A stretch of DNA of 64,000 nt from Gemmata massiliana (GTDB lineage: Bacteria > Planctomycetota > Planctomycetia > Gemmatales > Gemmataceae). Location: NCBI RefSeq assembly GCF_901538265.1, contig NZ_LR593886.1, forward strand, positions 5,539,738 to 5,603,737. The letters are read 5' to 3'. Shown piece by piece: positions 9,165 through 17,740 of this stretch. The notes under the pieces were generated by a model that made no database searches, was not told where the DNA came from, and saw nothing but the letters and a program-made list of their open reading frames with translations. Numbering within the stretch: the first letter of the stretch is position 1; each line of letters begins with the position of its first letter. Both the position numbers and the translations under genes were made by a program.

Positions 9165-12100
9165 ATGCGTTCCGTCCTTCGACCCCTCGTGTTGATGCTC
9201 CTCGCCGGCGCGCTTGCGGTGCCGCTCGTCGCCGCGGAGCCGGCCGGCCCCACGGCCGACGAGGTCAAGGCGCTCCGCGAGAAGTTCCAGACCGAGCGCG
9301 AGCAGGCCGTCAAAGCCAAGTTCCCGGTGGACACACTCGCGAAGGCCGACGACCTCGTGAAGCGCTCCGAGGAGGCCGCGAAGGGGGACAACTTCAAGGC
9401 CGCGTTACGGCACTTGCGCGACGCGCGCTGGCAGTTGCCGTACCTGCCCCCTGGGTTACCGCAACACGTCACGCGCGTTTTGGGCGAGTCCCGGATGCGC
9501 CACGCGGACCGCGTGAACGCGCTCGCGTACAGCCCGGACGGGCGGTTCGTGGCGTCCGCGAGCCGCGACTTCATCGTCAAGGTTTGGGATCTCGGCAACG
9601 GGCGCGAGGTCGCGACCTACCGGGGCCACGTCGACCAGCCCGACGACCCGACCCGCGCGAGCACAAACGTCCTCGGGGCCACGGACGTCGTGTTCCACCC
9701 GAAGGAGAACGTGATCGTGTCGTCGAGCGGCAACCAGGTCCACACCTGGGAACCGACCACGGGCAAGCCCATCAAAACGCTCGTGAACCTCGGCAAGACG
9801 GACAAGCCCATCAAGGCGCTCGCGTTCAGCCCGGACGGGAAGCAACTCGCGATCGGTTCCGAGGACGGCGTTCTGCGGGTGATCGAGTTCGGCACCGCAA
9901 AAGCGGTCTACACCAGCCCGTCGCGCAACGTCCGCATCGAGCGCGTCGCGTTCAGCCCGAACGGGAAACTGGTCGCGATCGGCGACAGCAACTCGCAAAT
10001 CGGGGTGTACGTGCCGGGGGGTAAGGGGAACCAGCTCGCGATGGGCGTGCAGGGCGTGGACACGGGCGGGGTGCTGGGCGTCGCGTTCAGCAGCGACGGC
10101 GCGAGCGTGTTCTCCTGCGGACACGACGGCAAGGTGCGCCTCACCGCCGGCCCGGGACCGGACGGGGAGAGCGTCGGAAACACCGCGACCAAGCTCCGCG
10201 AGTTCGTCGGGCACTCGGGCACGGTGACCGGTCTCGCCGTGACCACCGACGGCAAGTTCCTCGTGACCAGCGGCGACGACAAGACCGTGCGCGTGTGGGA
10301 CGTGACCGCGGGCAAGCAGCTCCGGTCGTTCCAGGGGCACATGACGAAGGCCACGGCGGTGGCCGTGCGCGGCGACGGCAAGCAGGTCGCGTCCGGGTCC
10401 GAGGACGGGGCCGTGCGCGTGTGGGATCTGAACGCCGTGGACGACCACCGGGCCATGAAGGAGTCCGCGGAGTCGCTGTGGGCGGTCGCGATCGCCCCGA
10501 ACGGGAAGCGCGTGGCCGCGGCCGGCGCGGACAAGAAGATCCGCGTGTACGATCCAGAAACCGGCAAACTCGAAGTGGCACTCGACGCGGGCGCCGCGAT
10601 GACCGCGCTCGCGTTCCTGCCGGACAGCAATTTGCTCGCCGCAGCCGGGGGCGAAAAGGTCATAAAGGTCTGGGACGTCAGCGCCAAGAAGGTCGCGAAG
10701 GAACTGCCCGGGCACAACCTGGCGGTGCTCGCGGTGGCGGCGTCCGAGGACGGGAACTTGATCGTATCCGGCTCGGCCGACGCGACCGTCCGCGGGTTCG
10801 ACCCGGCGGGCAAAGAAGTATGGAAATGGGCGTCGCGAAAAGCCGCGTGTGCCGTTTCGATTCGTAAGGGGGGCAAGCACGCCGCGGTCGGGATCGCGGA
10901 CGGCGGACTGGCCGTTATCGATATCTCGGGGGGTACGCCCAAGGAACTGTCCGCGCAAAGCGCGCACATCGCCGGGACCACCTGCGTCTGCTACAGCCCG
11001 GACGGGAGCCGGCTCGCCAGCGTCGGCGGCGACGGGGCGCTGCGCATCTGGTCCGTCGGCGACAACGGCTCCCTAGCTCAACTCGTGAAGTTCGAGGGCC
11101 AGGTCGTGCCGAACAGCGCGACCGGGTTCTCCCCGCTGTCCACCGTCTGCTTCAGCCCGGACGGGCGTTTCGTCGCCGCCGCGGGTGCCGACGGCGTGGT
11201 GCGAGTGTGGGACGTGCAGACCAAAACCGAGGTCCGCGGACTACGCGGGCACACGGACTGGGTGACGTCGGTCGCGTTCAGCCCGGACGGGCGGTTCCTC
11301 GCGTCGGGCGCCTCAGAGAAAGACAACACGCTCCGGGTGTTCGAGCTTCCCCCGCTCGACAGCGCGAGCGCGGCCGGTGGGCACATGCTCGCGGTGAACG
11401 CGGTGGCCGTCAGCCCCAACGGGAAGTTCGCGGCCACAGCGGGCACGGACCAGACGATCAAGGTGTGGGACATCGCGACCGGCAAGGAAGTGGCCACGCT
11501 CGTGGGTAACGCTGACACCCCGTTCGCGCTCGCGTTCCTCGGCAATGACGGCGTGGTGATGGGCGGGCGCGTCCCCACCGGCACCGTCGGCCGGTTGCAC
11601 TTCTGGGGCACCACCCCGCCGCGCGCGGGCGAAGCGGTGCCGACCGGCGAAGTGTACACGGTGGTGGCCACGCCCGACGGCTCAAAGGTCGGCGCGTGGG
11701 CGTCCCGGCAGTCCGTCGGCGACAAGAAGAACAACGCCTACGAGGTCTACGACGCGAAGGGCAAGTTGCTCACGTCCGTTCCCGACCGGGGCCGCGACGT
11801 CCGGTCCGCAACGTTCACCCCCGACCTCGCGTGGGTGGTGGCCGGTGACGACGCTGGTGCAGTCCGCATCTTCGACATGGCCACCAAGGAGCGCATCAAG
11901 GGCGACTGGGCGCTGTTCCAACAGAGCTTCGCGGACCTGGGCGTCACTCCGGACAAAAAGTACCTCGTGGGGGCAGACGCTGAAGGATCGGTGAAGGTCG
12001 GCGATATCGAGAAGCGGGAGACGATCGCGGACGGCAAGGCCCATAAGACCGGTGTGCGGGCGCTAATCGTGTCGCCGACCGGCAAGACCTTCGCGACCAT

Positions 12101-12278
12101 CAGCAACGACCGCGAAATCAAGGTTTGGTCGCTGACCGAGTTCAAAGACAAACAGATCACCGAACTGCGATCGTGGACCGTACCGGTCGCGATCAACGGC
12201 GCGACCTACACGCCCGACGGCAAGTCCGTCGTTACAGCTAACGCCGACGGCACCGCCTACGTCCTCGAACTGCCGTAA
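9165..12278 (+). CDS. Secreted giant WD40-repeat protein
   Basis: A 1037-residue protein starting at the ATG at 9165, which gives a clean signal peptide (MRSVLRPLVLMLLAGALAVP, cleavage near VAA/EP). An earlier in-frame start would precede the signal with junk sequence. After a short charged helical region (about 30-90) come roughly 19 WD40-type blades. Each carries SPDGxxxASxxxDxxVxVWD or a degraded form of it, so the chain probably folds as two or three beta-propellers. No enzymatic domain is visible. Such proteins act as interaction scaffolds; partners are unknown. It is followed by a strong hairpin and then the type VII-like genes on the same strand, but the terminator argues against one operon. 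Confidence 0.9.
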   Translation: MRSVLRPLVLMLLAGALAVPLVAAEPAGPTADEVKALREKFQTEREQAVKAKFPVDTLAKADDLVKRSEEAAKGDNFKAALRHLRDARWQLPYLPPGLPQHVTRVLGESRMRHADRVNALAYSPDGRFVASASRDFIVKVWDLGNGREVATYRGHVDQPDDPTRASTNVLGATDVVFHPKENVIVSSSGNQVHTWEPTTGKPIKTLVNLGKTDKPIKALAFSPDGKQLAIGSEDGVLRVIEFGTAKAVYTSPSRNVRIERVAFSPNGKLVAIGDSNSQIGVYVPGGKGNQLAMGVQGVDTGGVLGVAFSSDGASVFSCGHDGKVRLTAGPGPDGESVGNTATKLREFVGHSGTVTGLAVTTDGKFLVTSGDDKTVRVWDVTAGKQLRSFQGHMTKATAVAVRGDGKQVASGSEDGAVRVWDLNAVDDHRAMKESAESLWAVAIAPNGKRVAAAGADKKIRVYDPETGKLEVALDAGAAMTALAFLPDSNLLAAAGGEKVIKVWDVSAKKVAKELPGHNLAVLAVAASEDGNLIVSGSADATVRGFDPAGKEVWKWASRKAACAVSIRKGGKHAAVGIADGGLAVIDISGGTPKELSAQSAHIAGTTCVCYSPDGSRLASVGGDGALRIWSVGDNGSLAQLVKFEGQVVPNSATGFSPLSTVCFSPDGRFVAAAGADGVVRVWDVQTKTEVRGLRGHTDWVTSVAFSPDGRFLASGASEKDNTLRVFELPPLDSASAAGGHMLAVNAVAVSPNGKFAATAGTDQTIKVWDIATGKEVATLVGNADTPFALAFLGNDGVVMGGRVPTGTVGRLHFWGTTPPRAGEAVPTGEVYTVVATPDGSKVGAWASRQSVGDKKNNAYEVYDAKGKLLTSVPDRGRDVRSATFTPDLAWVVAGDDAGAVRIFDMATKERIKGDWALFQQSFADLGVTPDKKYLVGADAEGSVKVGDIEKRETIADGKAHKTGVRALIVSPTGKTFATISNDREIKVWSLTEFKDKQITELRSWTVPVAINGATYTPDGKSVVTANADGTAYVLELP

Positions 12279-12302
12279 CCGGCCCGCGCCGAACGTGAAA
12301 CC

Positions 12303-12337
12303 CCGCGGCCGCGCCAACACATTTGGCGCGGCCGTGG
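12303..12337 (+). terminator. Strong stem-loop after the WD40 gene
   Basis: A 12-bp perfect stem (12306-12317 with 12323-12334), extended to 15 bp by one G-U and two G-C pairs (12303-12337), with a 5-nt loop CACAT. It is followed by GTATTATGG and only a weak T-run. It sits 25 nt after the WD40 stop and 58 nt before the next start, as expected for a terminator. Confidence 0.65.
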
Positions 12338-12394
12338 TATTATGGAATAGCCGCGTTCGGCCCCACACGTCATTCGCACGAAGGAGTTCGCGCC

Positions 12395-12667
12395 ATGTCG
12401 CAGGCCATAGTGGACCCTGCCGAAGTGCGGCGGTTCGCCAGCAACTTGAAGCGGTTCAACGCCGATATGCAGTCCGCACTCGCCGGGTTGCACGGCCAAC
12501 TCACGACCCTCGGCGACAGTTGGCGCGACCAGGAGCACGACCGCTTCCGGCAGGAATTTGAAGCCACGATGCTCGTCCTGGAGCGCTTCTTGGAAGTGTC
12601 CGGTGAGCACATCCCGTTCCTGCTCCGCAAAGCCGAGCGGATCGAAGAGTACCTGTCTCAACGGTAG
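12395..12667 (+). CDS. WXG100-like protein of a type VII-like locus
   Basis: A 90-residue, all-helical protein. The ATG at 12395 is preceded 8 nt upstream by AAGGAG (12381-12386), which fixes the start. Two amphipathic helices are separated by a turn carrying W43-R44-D45 in the context GDSWRDQEHDRF. This is the position of the W-x-G turn in WXG100 (ESAT-6-like) proteins, here W-x-D. The length and the helix-turn-helix layout match that superfamily. It heads a cluster that ends with a triple-domain FtsK/SpoIIIE ATPase, the hallmark pair of type VII secretion. It is probably a substrate or a structural partner of the ATPase. There is no clear C-terminal YxxxD/E signal, although E-R-I-E-E-Y-L near the end is suggestive. 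Confidence 0.7.
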   Translation: MSQAIVDPAEVRRFASNLKRFNADMQSALAGLHGQLTTLGDSWRDQEHDRFRQEFEATMLVLERFLEVSGEHIPFLLRKAERIEEYLSQR

Positions 12668-12678
12668 TCTTGAAACAA

Positions 12679-12760
12679 GTCGTAACGTCGAAAGTCATCA
12701 GGTCGAAGACCTCTCACTCGTGACTTTCGGACCTTTCGATTCGACGACCTTCGATTCGAC
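12679..12760. repeat. Degenerate copy of the 36-bp hairpin (family D)
   Basis: The stretch starting GTCGTAACGTCGAAAGTCAT at 12679 and running through GTCGAAGACCTCTC is nearly identical to the left arm of the perfect hairpin at 43314-43398 (GTCGTGAGGTCGAAAGTCAT and GTCGAAGACTTCTC). The right arm is decayed but recognisable (GTGACTTTCG, GACGACCTTCG). It separates the first two genes of the type VII-like cluster. Confidence 0.6.
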
Positions 12761-12788
12761 CCGCCCGATTTTCGACGGAAGCCGACCC

Positions 12789-13472
12789 ATGTCCGCAGAC
12801 GTCCGCTCCATCGCCGCAGTTATCGACTGGCACGCGGCCCTCACCAATTACGGCGACGGGCTGAGTGAGGCGATGGCCGGCGTGGACCTCGAGATCCGCC
12901 GCGCGTTCGACTGGCTCGGCGAGCAACTCGCGCGCTGGCAGCGGGCCGTGCGCGACTGCGAAGAAGAGGTCGTGCGCGCGAAGGCGGAACTGACCCAGCG
13001 CAAGTTCCCCACCTGGGACGGGCGCGACCCGGACTGCACGGTGCAAGAGAAGGCCCTGCGCCTCGCGAAAGCGCGACAGGAGCACGCGGAAGAGAAGGTC
13101 GAAACCGTGCGCCAGTGGATCGGGCGGCTGCCCAAAATGATCGACGAAGTGTTCACGGGACCGTCGCGCCGACTCAAGTCGATCCTCGAAGCCGATCTAC
13201 CCAATTCTCTGGTCGAGTTGACGCGGCGCATCAGAGCACTGGAGAGCTACGCCGGACTACGCCCGGACTACGCCCCGGGACCGAGCGCGTCGGGAGTACC
13301 TACCCCCCCGGCCTCCCCCCCTAAAGGGAAGGGGGAAGAAGAATCAAGCACAGAAGACGCGGTCCAGTCGGCAGTTTTAAGCCCCTCTCCACTTAGGGGA
13401 GGGGTTGGGGAGGGGTTGGAGAAACAACCGCCCCCTCCCCCAGCGGCAGAGGGCACGCGGGAGGGGGCTTAG
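12789..13472 (+). CDS. Coiled-coil protein of the type VII-like locus with repeat-derived C-terminal tail
   Basis: A 227-residue protein from the ATG at 12789. Upstream in-frame sequence is the degenerate hairpin, not protein-like. Residues 1-165 are predicted helical and charged, with a central W-D-G (in FPTWDGRDPD) and no membrane segment or signal. From about residue 170 the composition changes sharply to Pro/Gly/Ser. The tail contains PTPPASPPKGKGEE and LSPSPLRGGVGEG, which is the translation of a GC-rich dispersed element (13297-13470), so the original gene probably ended earlier. The TAG stop abuts the ATG of the next gene. The position between WXG100-like genes suggests a partner or chaperone of the secretion ATPase. 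The function is unknown. Confidence 0.7.
   Translation: MSADVRSIAAVIDWHAALTNYGDGLSEAMAGVDLEIRRAFDWLGEQLARWQRAVRDCEEEVVRAKAELTQRKFPTWDGRDPDCTVQEKALRLAKARQEHAEEKVETVRQWIGRLPKMIDEVFTGPSRRLKSILEADLPNSLVELTRRIRALESYAGLRPDYAPGPSASGVPTPPASPPKGKGEEESSTEDAVQSAVLSPSPLRGGVGEGLEKQPPPPPAAEGTREGA
13297..13470. repeat. GC-rich dispersed element fused to a gene 3' end
   Basis: C-run and G-run tract with an internal hairpin (13382-13390 with 13396-13404, one G-U pair) and the G-rich repeats AGGGGAGGGG and TTGGGGAGGGG. It encodes the proline-rich tail of the preceding gene and includes the Shine-Dalgarno sequence GGGAGGGGG (13459-13467) of the next one. A related but distinct element lies inside the 3' end of the apbE-like gene at 42270-42346. 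Confidence 0.65.
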
Positions 13473-13694
13473 ATGCGATTCGGCGCTACACGGAGCCAGA
13501 TTTACGACGCGCAAAAGACCGCCCGCGCGAAGTGGAACGAGACTTTCACTTCGTGGGACGACGCGGTCCATCAGGAGCACGAGGAGCGCGTCGTCGAACC
13601 GCTCGACCGCGCCGTGAGCGACGCGCTGCGGGCCATCGACCAGCTCGCCGTCCTATTCACCCAGATCCGCCAGGAGTGCGAGTTCGGGTCGTAA
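13473..13694 (+). CDS. Second short WXG100-like protein
   Basis: A 73-residue helical protein. The ATG follows directly after the TAG of the upstream gene, with GGGAGGGGG 5 nt before it. It carries S27-W28-D29-D30-x-x-H33, the same S-W-x-D-x-x-H pattern as the first protein of the cluster (S42-W43-R44-D45-x-x-H48), followed by an amphipathic helix ending in QIRQECEFGS. It is shorter than typical WXG100 proteins because the first helix is only about 25 residues. It could form a heterodimer with the 90-residue protein, by analogy with EsxA/EsxB pairs; that is inference. Confidence 0.65.
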   Translation: MRFGATRSQIYDAQKTARAKWNETFTSWDDAVHQEHEERVVEPLDRAVSDALRAIDQLAVLFTQIRQECEFGS

Positions 13695-13760
13695 GTCTCC
13701 CGGGTTCTCATTTCCGCGTTTATCGTGCGCACGATCTCTTCGCCCGATTACGGTGCCGCC

Positions 13761-16700
13761 ATGTCCGACAACCTGTTCGATCGCCAACGGACCGCCCTCG
13801 CGCGCCTTTCCGACGCCGCCCGCGCGCGGGCCGGGGCCGAAGCCGAACTCGCCGCTGCGTTCCAGACCACGAGCGAAAAAGCCGAGCGCGAGGCAACACG
13901 CGCGCGAAAGGCCCACGCCGCGGCACTCGAAAAAGAACTCGGCGAGCTGAGTGCCGAACACACCGCCACACAAGAACGCTTGGCGAGAACGTTCACCGCC
14001 GAACAGGTCACCAACGAGCGCAACCGCGACGACCGCCGGAAGCTGACCACGGACCGGTTCAATACCGCGCAAAAGAACGGCCAGACCAAGTACGACGAAC
14101 AGATCTGGAGCCACAACACGCTGTACGAAGCCGGCGAGAAGACCGCGAAGGAGCAACTCGACACGCTCCAGCGCAAGGCCGCCGCCGGCCGCGAACAGGC
14201 GGACGCGCTCTGGGCCGAGGCCGAACCGCTGCTCAAGCGCGGTCGCGTGCCGCGCGCGGAAGTCGCGTTCACGGGCGATCTCCCCGAGCCGACGGACGAT
14301 GACCCGATCAAGCGGATGAACAAGTGGCTCGCCGCCGCCGAAGAGAGCATCACGAAGCTGCGCGCCAGTCGCTTGCCCGGCCTGGGCCGCTTCAGTGGGT
14401 TACTCTTTTTCCTCGCGCTCGCGACCGGCATCGGTGCGAGCACATTCTCGTTCCTCCCCGCAGACACCGCCCTTCCCGCCACCGCAGGCATCGGGGTTGT
14501 GCTCGGACTGGCGCTGTGGCTGCTGGTCCGCTCGCTCGGTCGGCGATCGACTGTTCGGCAGGGCAAGGCGGTCGCGGAACGTCTCGCTGAATCCACTCGC
14601 TCGTGCCAGTTGCTGTCCGATTACGCCTCCTCCGAGTTCGTGGCCGAGATCAAGCGATTGCGTGACAAACACGCTCGCGAGCGGCAGAAAACGGACGAAT
14701 ACTACCTCCCGTTGTTGGCCGGCCAAAAGAAGCAGTTCGAGGAGGAACTCGTCCGGATCGATTCGGACTTCGCGATCGGGGCCGAGCGCATCCGGCGCAA
14801 CCGGGCGAACGAAACGCGCGCGGCCGACGAAACCCACGCCACGAAAAAGGCCGAAGTCGAGAACCGCCTCGGTGCGGAACTGAGTGCCGCGGAGCAGTCG
14901 TTTAACGAGAAGATGGCCACCGCGACCGCCGTCCGCGACGGGGCGTGGAACGCGATGGCGGACCGCTGGAACGCCACCGCCGGTGAGGTCGCGGAAACGT
15001 TCGGCGAACTGCGAACCGCGGGCACATCGACCTTTCCCGCGTGGGACGAGTTCACGCCCTCTCGCGCGCTCGCGGCGCAAGTTCCCGCCGGGGTACGGTT
15101 CGGCGAAATTAACGTCGATCTGAACGCCATCACCGACGCGGTCCCCACCGACGAGCGCCTCGCGCCGCCCGCGGCCCTGTACGGCGCGGTCCCAGCGTAC
15201 CTCCCCTTCCCCGATAAATGTTCGGTCCTCCTCCGGTGCCGCGACGACGGGCGAGCCGTCGGTGTGGCGGCACTCCAAGCGCTGATGCTCCGGTTCCTTA
15301 CGGGGCTGCCACCGGGCAAGGTGCGGTTCACCATCGTCGATCCCGTCAGCCTCGGCGACAACTTCGCCGCATTCATGCACCTCGCGGACCACGACGAGAA
15401 GCTGGTCACGTCGCAAATCTGGACCGAACCGCGCGACATCGAACAGCGCCTCACGGACCTCACAGACCACACCGCGAGCGTGATCCAGAAGTACCTGCGT
15501 AACCAGTACAAGTCGATCGAGGAGTACAACAAGGCCGCGGGCGAAGTGGCCGAACCGTACCGCGTGCTAGTGGTCGCGAACTTCCCGAACAACTTCACCC
15601 CGGAAGCCGCGAAGCGCCTCGTGAGCCTCGCGAACAGCGGCCCGTCGTGCGGCGTCTGCGTACTCGTGACCGCGGACACAAAGGCGACGATGCCGCGCGA
15701 CTTCAATCTCGCCGATCTAGAAGCGGCCAGCTACACGCTCGCGTGGAAAGAAGGCCGATTCGTCCCGAAAGACCCGGTGCTCGCGCCGTTCCCGCCCGCG
15801 CTCGACAAGCCGCCGGAACCCGCGACCGTGGCCGCGCTCGTTCAGCGCATCGGCAAGGCGAGCAAGGAAGCCGTCCGCGTGGAAGTGCCGTTCGAGTACA
15901 TCGCGCCGAAGCCCGGCGACGTGTGGACCGGCAGTGCCGCGAAGGGCTTTGAAGTGGCTGTTGGGCGCGCAGGGGCGACGCGGAAGCAACTCTTCTCGCT
16001 CGGGCGCGGCACCGCACAGCACGCGGTCATCGCGGGGAAGACCGGGTCCGGTAAGTCCACGTTGCTCCACGCACTCATCACGAACCTCGCACTGACATAC
16101 AGCCCGGACGAAGCAGAACTGTACCTCATCGACTTCAAAGAAGGTGTCGAGTTCCAGTGGTACGCGACCTACCGCCTGCCGCACGCGCGCGTCGTCGCGA
16201 TCCAGAGCGAGCGCGAGTTCGGCTTAAGTGTGCTCCAACGACTCGATGGCATTCTGCGAGAGCGCGGTGAGAAATTCCGCGACACGGGCGTGAACGATCT
16301 CGCCGGTTACCGCGCCGCAAAGCCGGACGAGAAAACACCCCGCATCCTGCTCGTAATCGACGAGTTCCAGGCGTTTTTCACCGAAGACGACAAGCTCGCC
16401 CAGGAAGCCTCACTCTTGCTCGACCGGCTCGTGCGCCAGGGCCGGGCGTTCGGGCTACACGTGCTACTCGGGTCGCAAACGCTCGGTGGTGCGTACTCGC
16501 TCGCCCGCAGCACCATCGACCAAATGGCCGTCCGAGTCGCGCTCCAATGTTCGGATGCGGACGCACAACTCATTCTCAGCAAGGACAACACCGCGGCCCG
16601 GTTGCTCTCGCGCCCGGGCGAGGCGATCTACAACGACCAGAACGGGCTGGTAGAAGGGAACGACCCGTTCCAGGTGGTGTGGCTCGCGGAAGAGAAGCGC

Positions 16701-17639
16701 GAACAGGTACTCGAAGACCTACACAAGCGCGCCGGCGACCGCTGGCCGGCACCGCTCGTGTTCAGCGGGAACACGTCCGCCGTACTCTCGAACAATCGCA
16801 CCCTGTCGAAGCAACTCGCGGAGCCCGCAGCAATCAAAGTTCCCACGGCGTGGCTCGGCGACCCGGTCGCGATCAAGGAACCGACCGCCGCGCTGTTCCG
16901 CGCTCACGGCGGAGCGAATCTGCTGATGATCGGGCAAAGTGAAGACGCCGCCCGCGCGCTGTTCGTGTCCTCGGTGTTGAGTCTCGCGGCACAGTTGGTG
17001 AAACCGACCCCGTCTCCCATCTTCACTATTCTCGACGGTACGCCTGACGACGCGGACGAAGCCGAGTACCTCCGCAAGTTTGCGGAACGGGTGCCGAACG
17101 CGACCTGCCCGAACCGGATGGGGCTCCCCGCAGCGCTCGCAGAACTCACAAGCGAAATCGAGCGCCGACAAAAGGGCGAGGCAGAACGAACCCCGCGGTT
17201 CGTGTTGATCTTCGGCATCCACCGCCTCCGCGAACTGCGTAAAGCGGACGACGATTTCAGCTTCGGGCGCCGGGGAGAGCGCGAACCGACGCCCGCGGAG
17301 CGGCTCGCGACGATCCTGCGCGACGGCCCGCTCGCCGGGGTCCACGCGATCGTGTGGTGCGATTCGCTCGTGAACCTGAATCGCGCGTTCGACCGACCGC
17401 TGCTGCGCGAGTTCGCGATGCGCGTGCTGTTCCAGATGAGTGCGACCGATTCCAGCACGCTCATGGACGCCCCTACCGCGTCGAAACTCGGCCGGCACCG
17501 GGCACTGTACCTGCAGGACGAACAAGAGCGCCCGGAGAAATTCCGCCCCTACGGGCTGCCCACGGACGAGTGGCTGACCGCGGCGTGCGACGCGCTCCGC
17601 GCGCGACTCACGTTGCAGCCGGAACCGGTTGGGGTGTAA
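13761..17639 (+). CDS. FtsK/SpoIIIE-type ATPase, EccC/EssC-like (type VII-like secretion)
   Basis: A 1292-residue protein; the start is the ATG at 13761 (MSDNLFDRQR). Residues 1-200 are a charged coiled-coil domain, followed by two membrane segments at about 212-232 and 240-258 and a second coiled-coil to about 420. Three RecA-like domains follow. The first (about 480-700) lacks a P-loop. The second has a full Walker A, G759-K-T-G-S-G-K-S766, and a Walker B ending L-L-V-I-D-E near 867. The third (about 1040-1290) is degenerate. Three tandem FtsK domains with only one intact resemble the EccC/EssC motor of type VII secretion, not the DNA translocase FtsK, and no gamma DNA-reading domain is visible. 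N-terminal forkhead-associated domains, as in EssC, are absent. It is encoded with two WXG100-like proteins. The exported substrates are unknown. Confidence 0.8.
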   Translation: MSDNLFDRQRTALARLSDAARARAGAEAELAAAFQTTSEKAEREATRARKAHAAALEKELGELSAEHTATQERLARTFTAEQVTNERNRDDRRKLTTDRFNTAQKNGQTKYDEQIWSHNTLYEAGEKTAKEQLDTLQRKAAAGREQADALWAEAEPLLKRGRVPRAEVAFTGDLPEPTDDDPIKRMNKWLAAAEESITKLRASRLPGLGRFSGLLFFLALATGIGASTFSFLPADTALPATAGIGVVLGLALWLLVRSLGRRSTVRQGKAVAERLAESTRSCQLLSDYASSEFVAEIKRLRDKHARERQKTDEYYLPLLAGQKKQFEEELVRIDSDFAIGAERIRRNRANETRAADETHATKKAEVENRLGAELSAAEQSFNEKMATATAVRDGAWNAMADRWNATAGEVAETFGELRTAGTSTFPAWDEFTPSRALAAQVPAGVRFGEINVDLNAITDAVPTDERLAPPAALYGAVPAYLPFPDKCSVLLRCRDDGRAVGVAALQALMLRFLTGLPPGKVRFTIVDPVSLGDNFAAFMHLADHDEKLVTSQIWTEPRDIEQRLTDLTDHTASVIQKYLRNQYKSIEEYNKAAGEVAEPYRVLVVANFPNNFTPEAAKRLVSLANSGPSCGVCVLVTADTKATMPRDFNLADLEAASYTLAWKEGRFVPKDPVLAPFPPALDKPPEPATVAALVQRIGKASKEAVRVEVPFEYIAPKPGDVWTGSAAKGFEVAVGRAGATRKQLFSLGRGTAQHAVIAGKTGSGKSTLLHALITNLALTYSPDEAELYLIDFKEGVEFQWYATYRLPHARVVAIQSEREFGLSVLQRLDGILRERGEKFRDTGVNDLAGYRAAKPDEKTPRILLVIDEFQAFFTEDDKLAQEASLLLDRLVRQGRAFGLHVLLGSQTLGGAYSLARSTIDQMAVRVALQCSDADAQLILSKDNTAARLLSRPGEAIYNDQNGLVEGNDPFQVVWLAEEKREQVLEDLHKRAGDRWPAPLVFSGNTSAVLSNNRTLSKQLAEPAAIKVPTAWLGDPVAIKEPTAALFRAHGGANLLMIGQSEDAARALFVSSVLSLAAQLVKPTPSPIFTILDGTPDDADEAEYLRKFAERVPNATCPNRMGLPAALAELTSEIERRQKGEAERTPRFVLIFGIHRLRELRKADDDFSFGRRGEREPTPAERLATILRDGPLAGVHAIVWCDSLVNLNRAFDRPLLREFAMRVLFQMSATDSSTLMDAPTASKLGRHRALYLQDEQERPEKFRPYGLPTDEWLTAACDALRARLTLQPEPVGV

Positions 17640-17646
17640 CCTTTCT

Positions 17647-17728
17647 TGGCGAACGGCCGGCGTGAGCCGGCTGGTGATGTGGCCAGCAACGCCATTTTCA
17701 CCAGCCGGCTCACGCCGGCCGTTCGCCA
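17647..17728. repeat. 31-bp perfect inverted repeat, 20-nt loop (hairpin family B)
   Basis: Arms 17647-17677 and 17698-17728 are exact reverse complements, starting TGGCGAACGGCCGGCGTGAG. It follows the ATPase stop by 7 nt and lies 12 nt before the next start codon, so it can act both as terminator and as leader hairpin. A related copy is at 38905-38968. Confidence 0.9.
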
Positions 17729-17740
17729 GGAAGAGGCACC

